Below are positions 36,025 through 48,000 of a stretch of 64,000 nt of DNA, piece after piece. This DNA is from Sweltsa coloradensis (taxonomy: Eukaryota; Arthropoda; Insecta; Plecoptera; Chloroperlidae): assembly GCA_024449915.1 (NCBI GenBank), contig JAMZAV010000027.1, positions 868,001 through 932,000 of the forward strand, read 5' to 3'. The translations under genes and the position numbers were made by a program. Below the pieces are notes generated by a model. That model had not been told where the DNA came from. It was given only the letters and a program-made list of their open reading frames with translations, and made no database searches. Positions within the stretch are counted from its first letter, which is position 1, and every line of letters begins with the position of its first letter.

Positions 36025-36132
36025 ATGGCGTCCTACGGTCGAGTTTTTGAGGCCGATAATGAAAATGAAAAGCCCGACATGACGATCGCATCGAGCGATA
36101 AACTGCATGGGGCAACTCATAACGTCCAATGA
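36025..36132 (+). CDS. Small ATG frame behind a splice acceptor, unknown
   Basis: TTTACTTTACAG ends at 36023 and the ATG follows one base later. The frame codes for 35 residues starting MASYGRVFEADNENEKPDMT, stops at 36130 (TGA) and uses balanced codons (GCC, GAC, AAG, ATC, CTG) unlike its surroundings. A donor-like TAG|GTGAAA lies just after the stop. It may be a short exon of a gene starting at the CpG patch near 35.5 kb, a small peptide gene, or a retroposed fragment. No family was recognised. Confidence 0.22.
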   Translation: MASYGRVFEADNENEKPDMTIASSDKLHGATHNVQ

Positions 36133-38313
36133 AACTTTATAGGTGAAAAGCCATAGTGTTTGCTATAAACTTTAATACCTCATAAATACTGATCAGTGAC
36201 ATGGATGGTGAAAACCACTGCCACATTAGTGTTATCAACGCTCGCCGCTGTCGATAGCAGCACTGGATTTTACCTAAGAACCTGTCTGTTTATGGTATTG
36301 ACTTTATTTTCACCTATAGATATTCCGATGGAACTAAATGCTAATGGTGAATGGTGATTACGAAAGCAAATTTACAATATTACCATTGGTTTTCCCGAAA
36401 ATAAATAATTCAAATTAGGTTCGTTGATTTTAAAGCAAGATGTGTTGGCGAATTCGTAGAAATAAGTTTTTCAGAGCTTTGGCGAACTGTGTAGTGTATT
36501 GGTTCTTTCGGTTTGTTGATTCACGTCAGAAAAAGTAACGTCAGTCTCAGGAAAGTTTCCGATAACATTGAAATGTCGGTAAGATTATTTTGATCTCGTC
36601 AATTGCAACGCAGCGTTCTGGAAAAGGCAATAGCAAGCGAATTCCAAGGCAATAATAACATTCATTTGTATTGTAGTTGAAATGAGTATGCGAATTGAAA
36701 ATGATTAATGATCAATAATTTACTCCTATTGTTCTTGAAAAATGCAAGGTCTCCAAGTATGTTTTAAAAATCTATATCAATGTCTCAGACGTAAGTGTTA
36801 TCTCTCTAGATAACATTGGCTTCATTACTTTATTCTCAATAGTAATATTACTCTTGTGCTTGTGACGTAAAGCGTAATATTAATTTTTAATAAGGAAACC
36901 ACCGGCCTACGAGCCAAAAAGAAGTGTAAATGCTTTTAACTTTGTAGCGTGAGATATTAGCGACTTAATAGACATTTCAAAACAAACCATTGTCCACACA
37001 TAATATGGCTCAATCCTTTTGCTGCTAAACTACATGCGGCTTCTGGGGTTTGCAACTTTATTAAACATTTAAAATATCACGAATTTATCAAAGGCTACTT
37101 TTCTCAGAAAAGACAACCCAATTCTTGTATTTGGATGAGAACAGAGAAGCTTGTGAATAAATGATAAACATTCACGCCCACTAAATGTTGGAAATGATGA
37201 CAGTGAAAGACTATCCACCGATTCGAGTTCAATGAACTTTGTAGATAAGTTGTTATTTTGAATAAAAAAGTTCAATTCGAAATTCACTTAATTTTGCGTA
37301 TCTATTATTCCAAGTAATAGTATATATTTTAGAATCGATGTAATAAAGAGTTTCGTAAATATAAATGTATAAAAAATATCGTTTCTTAATGTTAAATAAA
37401 TTGTTGGCTAATTATTTTTCGATACAGGCACATTTACTTAGACACCGCTCCCAGTATAGGCTAAATAATTTACTCGAAAGCTTGGCTTGGCGTCTGAGTT
37501 AATTATTAATTCGGGTATTCGTGCTGTCTGGCAATCCCACTATTTCACCTTCAATTTTATTTAGCATTAGTGGTTGTGGCGGTGCATTTCCAAACGCAAT
37601 TTATTCCAAAACATTGACGTTTCCATCCTAAACAATGAAAAAACGTCGAGATAAATTATAATCATGATACGGTCAACGCATATTTTATACACACCACCCC
37701 GTCTCGGTAGGGCTGTTCACTTTAAGATAAGACTCGTATGTAAATCTGCTTGCATGCGTACAGAAAGGTATGTTTTTTTTCTTAACTGATTTCATACGAG
37801 AAAAAATAATTACTTGCATAACAAACACAGGCAAAACAAAATTGGGCAGTGGGCGTTGGACTAAACTTAATTACCGACAATGAGTCGATCACGCGATGAA
37901 GGCTGTAATTGATAATCAAGAGACATACGCATGACGATACTCGTAATTGTACTATGTACTGGTAAATTGCGCTATCATGTTACTTGTTGGTTGAAGTGGG
38001 TTGTTAGCTTTTTCAACGTGATTGTTGAGATAGATTATAATAGGATGAATGGAAAAAGGCGAAACCGTGTTCTGGAACGTAGCCAACTCCTGTTGAAATG
38101 TCAGGTAAATTCCATACACTAATATGCTATAACCATCTAACTCACCGAGTCACCACCCCTAGTCATAAATCCGTAATGAAAAACCTCACGTCATATTATG
38201 CATTGAACATAATCATAAACCAATCACCAACTAGTGATGATTTGAATATCTATCAATATTTGTCTCCCAATCTTAAGGCATTGACATTTCAAAAAGTACG
38301 CATAATATTTTTC
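36133..38313. other. AT-rich non-coding stretch
   Basis: No gene or repeat family was recognised. A 63-codon frame at 37931-38122 runs through a CAG|GTAAAT donor-like site at 38101-38103 but has no other support. Confidence 0.45.
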
Positions 38314-39208
38314 TAAAACGCTAAAGTCCCGACGCGTTGATGCATCAGCTTATTTAAGTTTTTAGTTTGCTGAATATCTTACTTTTGCAAGTGCATTGTT
38401 TTTCTAGCAACGCTTGTGTAGAATAAAGAAGGATATTGTTTTCAGAAGTTATATCTAATGTTATCTTTTAAGATTTCGTAATATAATTACGTAAAAATCT
38501 TACATTAAACGCTATATTTTCTAGGCATTCTGCGCTACTTCGTTTCGAAGCTGTTTCGATTCAATTAATAGGTACGTGCAGTCTGATCACTTAACCTTAA
38601 TGTCCATGTTAATATTAGTAGTTTTAGCCTACGTCTTGTCACGAATTGTGCCACAAATTGGCACTGATCTAAACATCGAAAAAACGTCAGAAATAACTCA
38701 ATCTAAGCTATTATTTCACACCTCGATTCTGTGCTTAACTATTATTCTACTATTTATCTGTTCAAAGAAGAATACGTACGATTTCCTTAATGTCCATGGA
38801 AAATGAAACTTGTACCCCACGTTGTAAGACAATATTTGGGATCCAAAATTGGCCGAAATATCGCATAAGTGAAAATTGTAATCAAAGAATCGTTGAGACT
38901 CATATAATACGATCAATGTGCTTGATAATACTTGTCTGTCACGTTGTAAGCACTCAACAAACGTGGAAGTACTAAGTTCAGGAAGTAAAAAGAAGGTCGT
39001 TCACAATTTTAATCAAGATTCGCAACTATGCGTTTCTGTAGAGAGCGAACAATATCGAAGGAAAATACCATAACAAAACAAAAAAACAAAAAAAAAAAAA
39101 CAACCGACCCAGCAAACACAAAAACTGTGCCCATGCCGAGCTAAATTTTTGGGGGTCGGTGAAATTGAAGTCTTCGCTTCACTCGCTTCGCTCGCTACGC
39201 TCATCCAA
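38314..39208 (-). repeat. Dispersed repeat family R1, copy D (two diverged internal units)
   Basis: Plus-strand order: AAAACGCTAAAGTCCCGACG, TACTTTTGCAAGTGC, two internal units each marked by CCTTAATGTCCATG (38595 and 38785, spacing 190 bp) and by a [CT]AAA[TA]TGG-type block. After these come a damaged middle, AACAAAAAAACAAAAAAA, and the terminal GCTTCGCTC-like array ending TCATCCAA. It is more diverged than the 52-kb copy but has the same two-unit structure. Confidence 0.7.
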
Positions 39209-39270
39209 CAACAGTGACATGGGGAGTGATTCGTCTTATCGAAAGGAAACCTTACCATCACACAGACGCT

Positions 39271-39472
39271 ATTACAGCATCACTCACTGAACTATAACCT
39301 GGAAATTACTTACTAAAAATGTTTCGATATTTCGGTGACTCTGTCTCCTTCTTCAGGCAACGTCCATGCCCGACTGACTCGTAGACTTCGTCTGGCGGAC
39401 AGGGTGGAGTCTCCGAAATATCGAAACAGTTTAAAGTAACCCAGGTTATAGTTCAGTGAGTGATGCTGTAAT
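39271..39472. mobile_element. 202-bp fold-back element with long inverted arms
   Basis: The first 32 bases (ATTACAGCATCACTCACTGA and on to 39302) are exactly mirrored at 39441-39472. Further inward GTTTCGATATTTCGG (39321) mirrors CCGAAATATCGAAAC (39413). The centre holds GCCTGAAG-type sequence in antisense. No coding capacity exists. A clear target-site duplication was not found. It fits a fold-back MITE, or two head-to-head copies of a retroelement end. Confidence 0.8.
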
Positions 39473-40753
39473 AATAGTTTCCAAGTTAATGAGTTGATGT
39501 CATATTTTTACACATACGCTAGTTGCATTCTCGTACGGTCGTATCACCGTAGTTATTGTTACTAATGGATCTTTAATCAACACCTTAAAAACTCGATGAT
39601 TCTACATTCCTTCACACATTTTTGTAGATCATTGCACACAACAAAATCATATTTTTATTGATTGAGTTATGATATTCTCTTACTCATCGTAGCAAGAAAA
39701 ACGAAGTGAAATAAAGGTGAGAACTATTTCATGAATTGGGTGCAGTATAAAAAATGAAATCACTGTTAAGATCGATCGTTATTAAGTGACATAATTTATC
39801 CTTATAAAGTAAATCCAAACATTGGGCTTCGACTAATCTAGCATTAATAGGCGTTGAAAAGCGTTATTACATCATTAGGAATTTGGTTGTGAGCACCTTC
39901 ATAATAAATTCACACACACACAATCGATCGGCTTGTTTAATGACTGAACGGCCTACCCTCGCCTAACCAAGAATCAAACTGTCACACAAAGAAAAACAAA
40001 ATCGACGTTATTATCTTGTTATTTCCTGTGAGAAGGTCGTTAAAATTAATTGAATCAAACTTTCAAAACGACAAATGTTGATGATGATTGCTACGTATGC
40101 GCAACTTAAGAATCTGTTAATTGAACTATGCAACAGAACGTAGAAGATATTTTTTCGTGCTAAATGGAAAAAGTTTCGAGTGAAATTGACAATACAAGAT
40201 CATTTTACAACTTTGAAGTACGTAAAATGTTTTGCATTTATTATTAAGGGCTTTATGAACGCACACAGATTTGATACAGATAATGTACAAACGTCAAACA
40301 TTTATATTGAATTTTGTTATTTAAAAAATGCTTTTATTGATGTAGGCTTACGTACAATATCTTGGTACAAAAATCACGAAAAACTGAAACATTATACGTC
40401 TGATAAACTTTGTATTCTCCCCATGAAACAAAACAGTTCAATCAAATGCAATTGCAAACAACAAAATTGTTGATATCTGACCACCCAATCAATATACTGT
40501 TACTTAACAAATGGTAAAATCCCTATGGCGAACAATGGATTCTCCATCCAATGCCGTTTCCTCGGTGACTAACGCCAAGGTTTTTACTCCAAGCCTAATT
40601 TAATTTAGAAATCATTAATTAATGTCAACGCCCTACTACAACTCAGAAAGCCTCAAAGTTTGTCCACAATACGCCCACCCCCTGTAATCTCTCTAATCTG
40701 AATTCGAATCTAGCATGGTCATTCTGTCGCTTGTTTAAATTCAATCTTCCCAC

Positions 40754-40830
40754 CAGTGGCGTAGCGCGAGTGCCTTTACAGTATCGTTCTCTTGTCATCG
40801 AGTATCCAGAGAGTTTAGATGATGAAGAGG
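40754..40830 (+). mobile_element. hAT-like terminal sequence CAGTGGCGTAGCG
   Basis: CAGTGGCGTAGCGCGAG at 40754 matches the common start of many hAT-type terminal inverted repeats, and is similar to CAGTGGTGTAGC at 32421. No partner end was found nearby, so only a fragment or a chance match can be claimed. Confidence 0.25.
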
Positions 40831-41985
40831 TTTAGGTTTTTTCATTGAAGGCAGCTGAAAGTTGCTATCTCTAACGATATTGATCTGTTCGGGTCTTATT
40901 TAGTGTGTGCAGTCCATTTGGCACACACACGCTTTTAGTTGGCTCTTTATAAAACGCCTTAGTGAGCATTGCCTACAAAAACACGGAGCAATTTAAAAGG
41001 AGATTGCTAACTTAAAATACGTTTTCTTTTGGGACTTTGACGTAGGTCTAAATAGAAGTTGGAATTTTGTTGGCTGGTTTGTTTGTAGATTTCAAATTAA
41101 AACTTTCAAGGAATATCAATAGTACATCATTATTTTAACAATACAAATAAATCTTTAACAAATAAGATTCAAACTTCTTCAGTTTGTGTAAACAATAATT
41201 TTATTATTATATAATATTGTACCTATTAACAGAAAAAAACAAAAAAACGTAAATCTATTTGAACTTGCTGTATAATATTTTGTAACAAAATTCCTACTTT
41301 GGTTCAAAAAAGTACAAATAATACTAATTAAACAAACTTTTTATAAGTATTAATTCATAAATTTAAACTAGGACTACATATAGAAAATAAATTCTAGCGC
41401 TCAACTCATTGTTTCAATATGTCACAATTAAGTTAAAAAAGACAAAATTAGACGTCAAATTCTAAACGGCCCTAAATATGTTCTTATTCAAATCTATGTT
41501 CATTACAATTGTAAGTATTTATTAATTTAATTAAATTTCGTAGTAGTCGTACTTGAAAATTAGTTCTATGTCAGACTAAATAAATATAACTTAATTATAA
41601 ACAAAAAAAAAAATTTTAAAGGACATTGATACCGTCTACACTCTTCGAGTCGTCTAGAGTTTATATAGCAATGTGACTCACAGATTGAAGCTAAACTGTA
41701 ATTATTATGAACGACATCGTCGTCGTCAGTCGTCGTCGAGTAGATAGTGCTTTGTGTAGTAAGTATGAACAATAACGATGAATGATGTTATTAAAATAAA
41801 GACACATGTGTTTTAAAGGTATTATCGTAGCTAAGTTAACACATGTGGAAGATCTGAATGCCGTATGTTGTGCGTGCGATGAATTCTTACTAAATTTTTA
41901 TTCAAGATAAAACTTTTTTAATGTAAGTAATATTGTTTTTTTGATTTAGGTTTTATAAAATCACGTTCAGAAAAGCGTGCGTGTA
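40831..41985. other. AT-rich non-coding stretch, nothing recognised
   Basis: It includes a short (CGT)-rich patch at about 41716-41740 (GTCGTCGTCAGTCGTCGTCG) that yields a minus-strand Asp/Thr-rich frame. Confidence 0.5.
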
Positions 41986-42014
41986 TTCGAGATTTTAAAC
42001 TGTTGTAATTGCCC

Positions 42015-42190
42015 GTGACGGTTTGACTGTATCGTGACTGTAAACATGATATGGCCGAGGGCTCGGGAGCCGTCAGAGGCATGGAGAGGATAGGATGCAG
42101 TGGAAGCTTCTCTCCCGATGGATGCTCGGGGATATTGACAACCGAAATTTGATTTCGAACAGGGAGCCGGTCGATTCGGTACGAGCTTTA
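42015..42190. other. GC-rich, coding-like patch of unknown nature
   Basis: About 175 bp with clearly higher GC contains a plus-strand ATG frame (42051-42152, 33 residues, MAEGSGAVRGMERIGCSGSF) and an 80-codon minus-strand frame (41967-42209). Neither has a recognisable motif, acceptor or donor. It could be a short conserved exon, a promoter patch or a transposon fragment. Confidence 0.2.
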
Positions 42191-42540
42191 TTAATTTTGG
42201 AACGTACAAATGCTCTCTGTTCTACAGAAAGAGCACATTAATGGAAACTTGGTTGCAACTTCGATTACTTATTGTTGGCACATTTTTAATTGTGGGAACC
42301 GACAATACTTTATTTGACCTCTAGCTGTGTGTGTGGTTTGTTGGTTTGGTTATGCATACAGGAATTTATATTAGTATAGTATTTTATCCTCCATGTGTAC
42401 TATGTTGACTCTAGATCTACATGTCAATGGCGAAAAAATGGTTCGTCAGTTCCAGGTTTAAATTTTAATTGAGGCATGTAATCTGACATTTTCATATTCA
42501 AAATATATCTCTCGTTATTATAGTTACCGTAAGTTTCAAG

Positions 42541-42910
42541 AGCCAGCGGTTTATCCGAGGTCGTTTAGCCGGTTCTCACTCGAACACCGAAGTTAAGCAA
42601 CCTTCAGGCGTGGTGAGTGGGTGCACGCTCTGCCCTGAGACACACGTATACCGCTGGTTAGAGTAGATGGAGGGTTCGATAGCTAGTGTAACGGCTTCGT
42701 TCTCCTCGACGTCTGCTCGGCAGTCCGGGTTAGTGGAGGAACCTATATGACTGTCCTTTCGGATGGGACGTAAAGCCGTTGGTTCCTTGGTACTTTTCGA
42801 AAGAAGTAGGCTACGTGCCGGTATCGGGTTTCCCCTCCTCCCTTCTATTCATCTTCATCCCCATTTCTCATCAATCACCACTCATCGTCTCGAATTGCCT
42901 TAGTGCATTA
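42541..42910 (+). mobile_element. SINE with a complete 5S-rRNA-like head (SINE3 type)
   Basis: Bases 42541-42659 are 119 long, the normal 5S length. They contain GGTTCTCACTCGAACACCGA and AGTTAAGCAACC, as in the 5S internal promoter and loop regions. The ends CCAGCGGT (42543) and ACCGCTGG (42650) pair perfectly, reproducing 5S helix I. The rest is diverged, so a functional 5S gene is unlikely. A body follows with CTTTCGGATGGGACGTAAAG (42756) and GTGCCGGTATCGGGTTTCCC, a block that I recall as conserved in animal SINEs, and then a pyrimidine-rich end. No T-run terminator directly follows the head, as expected for a SINE. Confidence 0.7.
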
Positions 42911-43159
42911 ATATGAGACGTTCTGCATTATCAAATCAAAATCAAATATGTTTCAAAATACAAATTATAAATCTTCATTTCCAAATATCACCAACTTCTT
43001 AGTTAATTAAAACCGTCGTCTGTAAGTGCCTTCTAAGTTCTAGTATATAGTATACGTTTAGCATCGGTATTTAAAGGGTATTGAACCGCTAAACTCAAAA
43101 AATATATTTCATTCAGGCTAACTAGTAATGAATTAAGCAATTAACAGAAAAATTATTAG

Positions 43160-43500
43160 GGCCACCATGGCCTCCCAAAAAATTGTCAAACATGACATTT
43201 TTCGAGCTAGGTCGTATCGGCAAAAATCATCCATAAGAAATAACATGGGGACAATCTTTATGCCCCGACCTTGGAGGATTTTGATCCAAAAAAATATTGT
43301 CCATTATTGACGTACTCTATAGCCTTTTCTGTAAATGCTGTATATTTTGTTTTGTAATTTGCTGCTGCTGAATGCTGAAAATATGCTGATTACTAAGAAG
43401 GGGTGTGATTTTGGAATTCATATTTTTGCGTGTTTGAGAGTATATTTGGGCACAGTTTCAAGACACGATGTAAAAAATGAGCATTTTAGATTTTGTACTA
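43160..43500 (+). repeat. Diverged repeat family R3, copy 1
   Basis: Ordered blocks (CGGCAAAAATCATCC, AAATAACATGGGGACAATC, CTTTATGCCCCGACCTTGGA, GGGGTGTGATTTTGGAATTC, GGGCACAGTTTC) recur in degraded form at 58010-58260 in the same order and orientation. The termini are not defined. No coding frame is conserved between the two. Confidence 0.5.
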
Positions 43501-44059
43501 TGCTCTAGTATCTATGTGGACCAAAAAAGAAGCAGGTTTTAGCCGATTTAAGAAATTTCCCAAAACACCAATTTTCGCAAATTTCTGGATCAAAAAAATT
43601 GAAAAATTCGTGTTAAATCACAGTTACAAGATATAATTTTTTTAACTGTCATTTTAGTGTAGTATTGTGCTATAGATCATGTGGTAAAAAATAATTTTTT
43701 GAGTTAATAATCCCCTTTAAATAAGGCTGTTGTAGATTCATAAATAGGCACTCGGATTGTTTAATGTAATTTTCACTTACTTAACATAATATTGTGTTGA
43801 TTGGCCACAAATCAATCTAAAACACATTTTTGTTCCAAATGTAAAAACTTTGACGATTTTGCAGATTCTGTAATGCTTAGTAGGCCTACAACTAACAAAT
43901 GTAATTTTGTATTCAAGTTTTACCGAAGTAAATAATATTCCAACTTATAAACTCTTGAAAATTGTTCTAGAAGTTAGTACTTACTGTCTAGATAAATAAT
44001 AGCATTCGATGAAAAATAACTTCAAAGGAACTTGTCTAAAAAGCATTTTATCGGGTTAA

Positions 44060-44330
44060 TATTTACGATATCAATAAACCAGCTAGTAACAACGTGGCCT
44101 CCTTTAACGTCTTCCAGTTCCGACGTAGCAACAAGAAATACAGAGGTCGGAATTGTGTCCCCCACCGGGTGCTTGGTAAGCGGTCTCGACTTGAGGGACC
44201 GACTGTAATTGGTGACCGTGCTCTGTAGAAGTCGGGCCGGGATTCCCCTGGACACATGCAGATAGACGTGCCCCCGAGTCCACCAGGGAGTCCCCCACCC
44301 TCTCACGGACAGAGTTTCGGTTAGTGATCG
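44060..44330. other. GC-rich fragment with three open minus-strand frames
   Basis: About 270 bp of markedly higher GC and CpG has all three minus-strand frames open for 60-95 codons. All three frames being open points to composition rather than coding, as in the 5' region of a retroelement or a promoter-like segment. The frame at 44104-44298 is the most protein-like, but no domain is recognised. Confidence 0.25.
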
Positions 44331-44438
44331 CCGATATAGTAGGCAGTTGGACTCGGTTTACAATGTTAGACGAGATGTTCGGTTTGTAGATAGATATAAA
44401 TGTGAGTTAGGCTGGAGTGTTTTTACAAAACAACAAAA

Positions 44439-44470
44439 TTTCGGAAATCAAAAGCTATTTCCGTCATCAG
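44439..44470 (-). other. CTGATGA-hairpin-GAAA motif, hammerhead-like
   Basis: On the minus strand CTGATGA (44464-44470) is followed by one extra base, a six-pair stem GGAAAT...ATTTCC with an eight-base loop, and GAAA (44439-44442). CUGANGA, stem II and GAAA are the invariant parts of a hammerhead core. The extra C after CUGANGA and the undefined stems I and III mean activity is doubtful. Confidence 0.35.
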
Positions 44471-44879
44471 GTTATACAAACAAAAATCACAATACAAAAA
44501 TATTTTAAAACTAGAAAAGAAACAATAAGATAGCCCAGGGAAACCAAATATTAATAACAATAAAAAATGATAGAATGAAGGTGAAGGTGATATCTTTCAC
44601 TGCAAGCTGTGTTAGTTTTTTTAAAATAATCGTTCGTAAATATAAGCTAGTGTTTTATAAAATAGGCATTATAAAACTTAAATGGTCAATCTTAAAAAGT
44701 ACAAAAACACAAAAAATTAATCGATGTTTGATGGTCAAAATTTAAAATTTAAGAAAATTGATGTTTTAAAGTACCATGTGTCGAGGTCGGGGATTTGTTT
44801 TTTTAATTTTACATCATACAAACCTACATCTGTGTTTAGCGTATTATTTGATTCCCGAGGCAATGACTAAAAGTCGTTA

Positions 44880-45096
44880 GATGCTACATCCACGACATCC
44901 AACTACCCTCCAGATTGAGCAAATAGTTGTGATCCTGTTCGATGACGGTCGGGCGGTTAAGCTCTACAGCTTGAGCCCCCTTAATCCCGGCAACCTTCGG
45001 GGTAGATTTGTGTGACGTGCCGCGCACCATGTTTAGAAACCAATAGGGGATAACATGCGCCATCGTCATTGTTTTAAACGTGCAAAACCTTATCAA
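44880..45096 (-). other. GC-richer minus-strand frame, unknown
   Basis: The 70-codon frame (44884-45096) contains a protein-like stretch, PKVAGIKGAQAVELNRPTVI, with G- and C-ending codons. It has a true ATG but no recognised domain or splice context. It may be a decayed transposon gene or a short exon. Confidence 0.15.
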
Positions 45097-45099
45097 CGA

Positions 45100-48000
45100 C
45101 CGTACGAAAATTAAAGCAAATATATTTTTATTAGTGGCAATTTAAAAAATAAATAAAAAAATACATGAAGAGCTGACACGAAGTTTCCAAGTGCGCTAAT
45201 GATTTTCCGTGTGTCGGATTGCCCCGAAGCTTGTCGCTAGTTGTTTGCAACGTTGTGCACATGATTTGGCTATTACGCGTAAAGTGGAGGAGGTGAAATA
45301 GCAATTGAATTACACTCACAAACGTGACAAAACGTCGTCATTAGGTACACCATCCATTAATATTTTTTTAGTGTAGTGAAGGTTTGAGTTCGTATGCTAC
45401 AAGCAAAATAAATTACCAACACATGTAGCTATTATATTGGTCATATAAATCCATCGCATTTGCTCAATTCCCGATCGAGTTAGAAGCTAAATTCTGAATT
45501 TTATTAAATATTATCAATTTCACCTACGCTAGTGTTTCCCGACTAATAAAATCTAGAAACTTATATATTAGCTTTAGCTTTGTTTTATAGGCCTAAGTAT
45601 TGATATTCAATGGCAATAACCTCAAAGATATGTGCCCGTAATGCCCCCCTCCCCTCCCCAACCCAACATGCTGATTGCAGAATTCTCCACTAATTATGTG
45701 TGCTTTAGTTTTTAGAAAGCAATCCAGAACTGTTAGTTGTGCTTGTGCTTTAAAATTGCATTCTAGATTATAAAAGTTATTGTTATAATACCCATTGTAT
45801 AGTCTGTATATGACGTGGAGGTCGAGAAAACTGTTGCATGTTAAAATATGTATTCGGTGCGCAATAAAAATCGCATGCGTGTCGCCCATTTCTTTCCCTT
45901 CAAAGTCTTTGAACTGGTTTCTTCACCTATTTGCCAGGGTTAATTAATTTCTCGGGCGCTACTAAAATTAAAGCCTCTTAAGAAAATCCAAGTGAACTTC
46001 GAAGGCAGTTAGTTTTTGGGGGGCGAAAAGTTTCGCTAACGGGTAACTTGCTTTGACGATATTATGAGGAACAGCAGGTGGCGATTCTTAACAAATCATA
46101 CTTCATGCCAAGTTGAAAACATCTACGTGTAAGCTTAACATGCTTGTTTCACGTGCATGACGTGCTAAGTATGCCTAGGTCAGTCTTACCCATAAGGTAG
46201 AGAATATTCCTATGTGCTTGAAAACGAAGACTATAATTGCACACAATAATTGTTAGATATTATATTAAGTTTATTGCGACTTTATGGTTATAATATGACG
46301 TGATAACAATCATTATAAAAGTTAACTCTGACTGAATTTCGCACTAAATACCCCTACTCAACAAACCAAAGCATTATCTTAGTGCTGTTCTGCTAAAACT
46401 TAAGCTAAAAGTATATAATTATTAATTTAATTAAAATTAATTAAAACAGCAACATGCCATGCCAAATGAATCGTCATGTCACGAATACGTAATAAGAAGA
46501 AGATACGTTCATTGCTTGAGGTAGATTGAACCAAAGTGTCTTATTAAATACTAAATTGTATATTTTCAAATTGTAAAAATAGATAATAATAATATTTCGT
46601 CTATAAAAATGAAGTAATTTGTTTTTTCATGGTAAAAAAATGGAGGGCGAAATGATTAGAAAATTAAATATTTATGGGAAGATTTCGTGGCTAAAATCGG
46701 AATAATTATCATGAATTGCTGCATGTCACGCACAATCATGCCTTAAACGTTACCTTTGCAAGTATTTTGACGTCGTAAAACTCGTAAATAATCAATAACT
46801 GTTGATAGTTTATAATGGACATTACATCATTACCATCAATAACTATAACAATTGTTTAAAACGTAGGCCTATTTAGTAACGTCAGTGAAATAGGTTCGTA
46901 TTCGTGAAATTATTCATATTTCTCAAGTTACTATACCTTGCAAATTACTTCTAACTGATAATTAAATAAATAAATCGTGATATATGAATTGTCTTTGTAA
47001 TCCATCTTGGCTATTGAAACCTGATTGCACTCCGCCACTGCTGTGGGTCGCCTTAGGATGTCAGTACGGGATGATGATGTATTATTACAATTCAATGGAC
47101 CACAATTGCTCTGAACCCACACACACATAGAGAACAGTGTTTCGCACCCAACTTTGCACTGGCCTTCCCGCCCTAGGGTGACTCAAGTGCAATGTAACAA
47201 TTAATGTGCTGTACTTGAAGTACTCAATTTACATGCGAACTTCAATCTAGTGTGAGAATAGAATGTTATTACTGTGTGCATCGGCGAGCACCACGAACTT
47301 AAGCTGGTTGATTATCACTTATCACTTTTGTAAATATTGTTAAAAATAATATCTATGAGAGTTTTGTGTTCGAAATCTCACTCATAAACTAAAGTAATAA
47401 AATAGGGAATATTATGTTTAAACGTGTTTGAAACTAAGTAATTACTACTTTTATAATAACCTATGTTTTATTCTGCTACCCGCATTTTTTGTTGGAGAAA
47501 TGTAATATATTTCGAAGTATTCTAACTTCTTTTTTGGGTTCGATTCCTCGTGGATGTTGAAGAATATGTTGGAATCGTCTTCATAAAGCTCAAATCTGAG
47601 GCTGGGTGGTCCTAATTGTTAGTGAGATGATCGGATATGAGAATAACGCAGAATACATTAATGTATTAGGCCTGGCTTTAAAGTGTAAAACAATTAGCGT
47701 TAAAGATAGTGAAATAAGCTATATGTGTTACAATAATAATAATTATGTCAATGCTCAATACGCAGTTTAATATGTTAGCGGCGCGGGGCGGCTAAACTTG
47801 AGTGTGACGAAACCGCCTAAACCTTGATGTCAATTGATTAATTGTTGTGAATCGTTGTGTTTCGAATGTCAAGGACCCCTTGATGTCACGCAAGGAAGGA
47901 GAGGAAGATAACTCCTGAAATGGTCTATTGATTTCACGTAACCTCATTTTCTTTCTCAACGAGACACATTTAACACGCCTTGTTAAATATGTCGAGTGTT

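Noticed and set aside
40180..40473. 97-codon plus-strand frame
   Set aside because: It opens with GTG rather than ATG and shows only AT-driven composition.
42541..42659. Functional 5S rRNA gene
   Set aside because: Helix I and length are intact but the interior is diverged and a SINE body follows without a T-run terminator.
47530..47560. B-box match GGGTTCGATTCC
   Set aside because: No upstream A box or tRNA-like folding.
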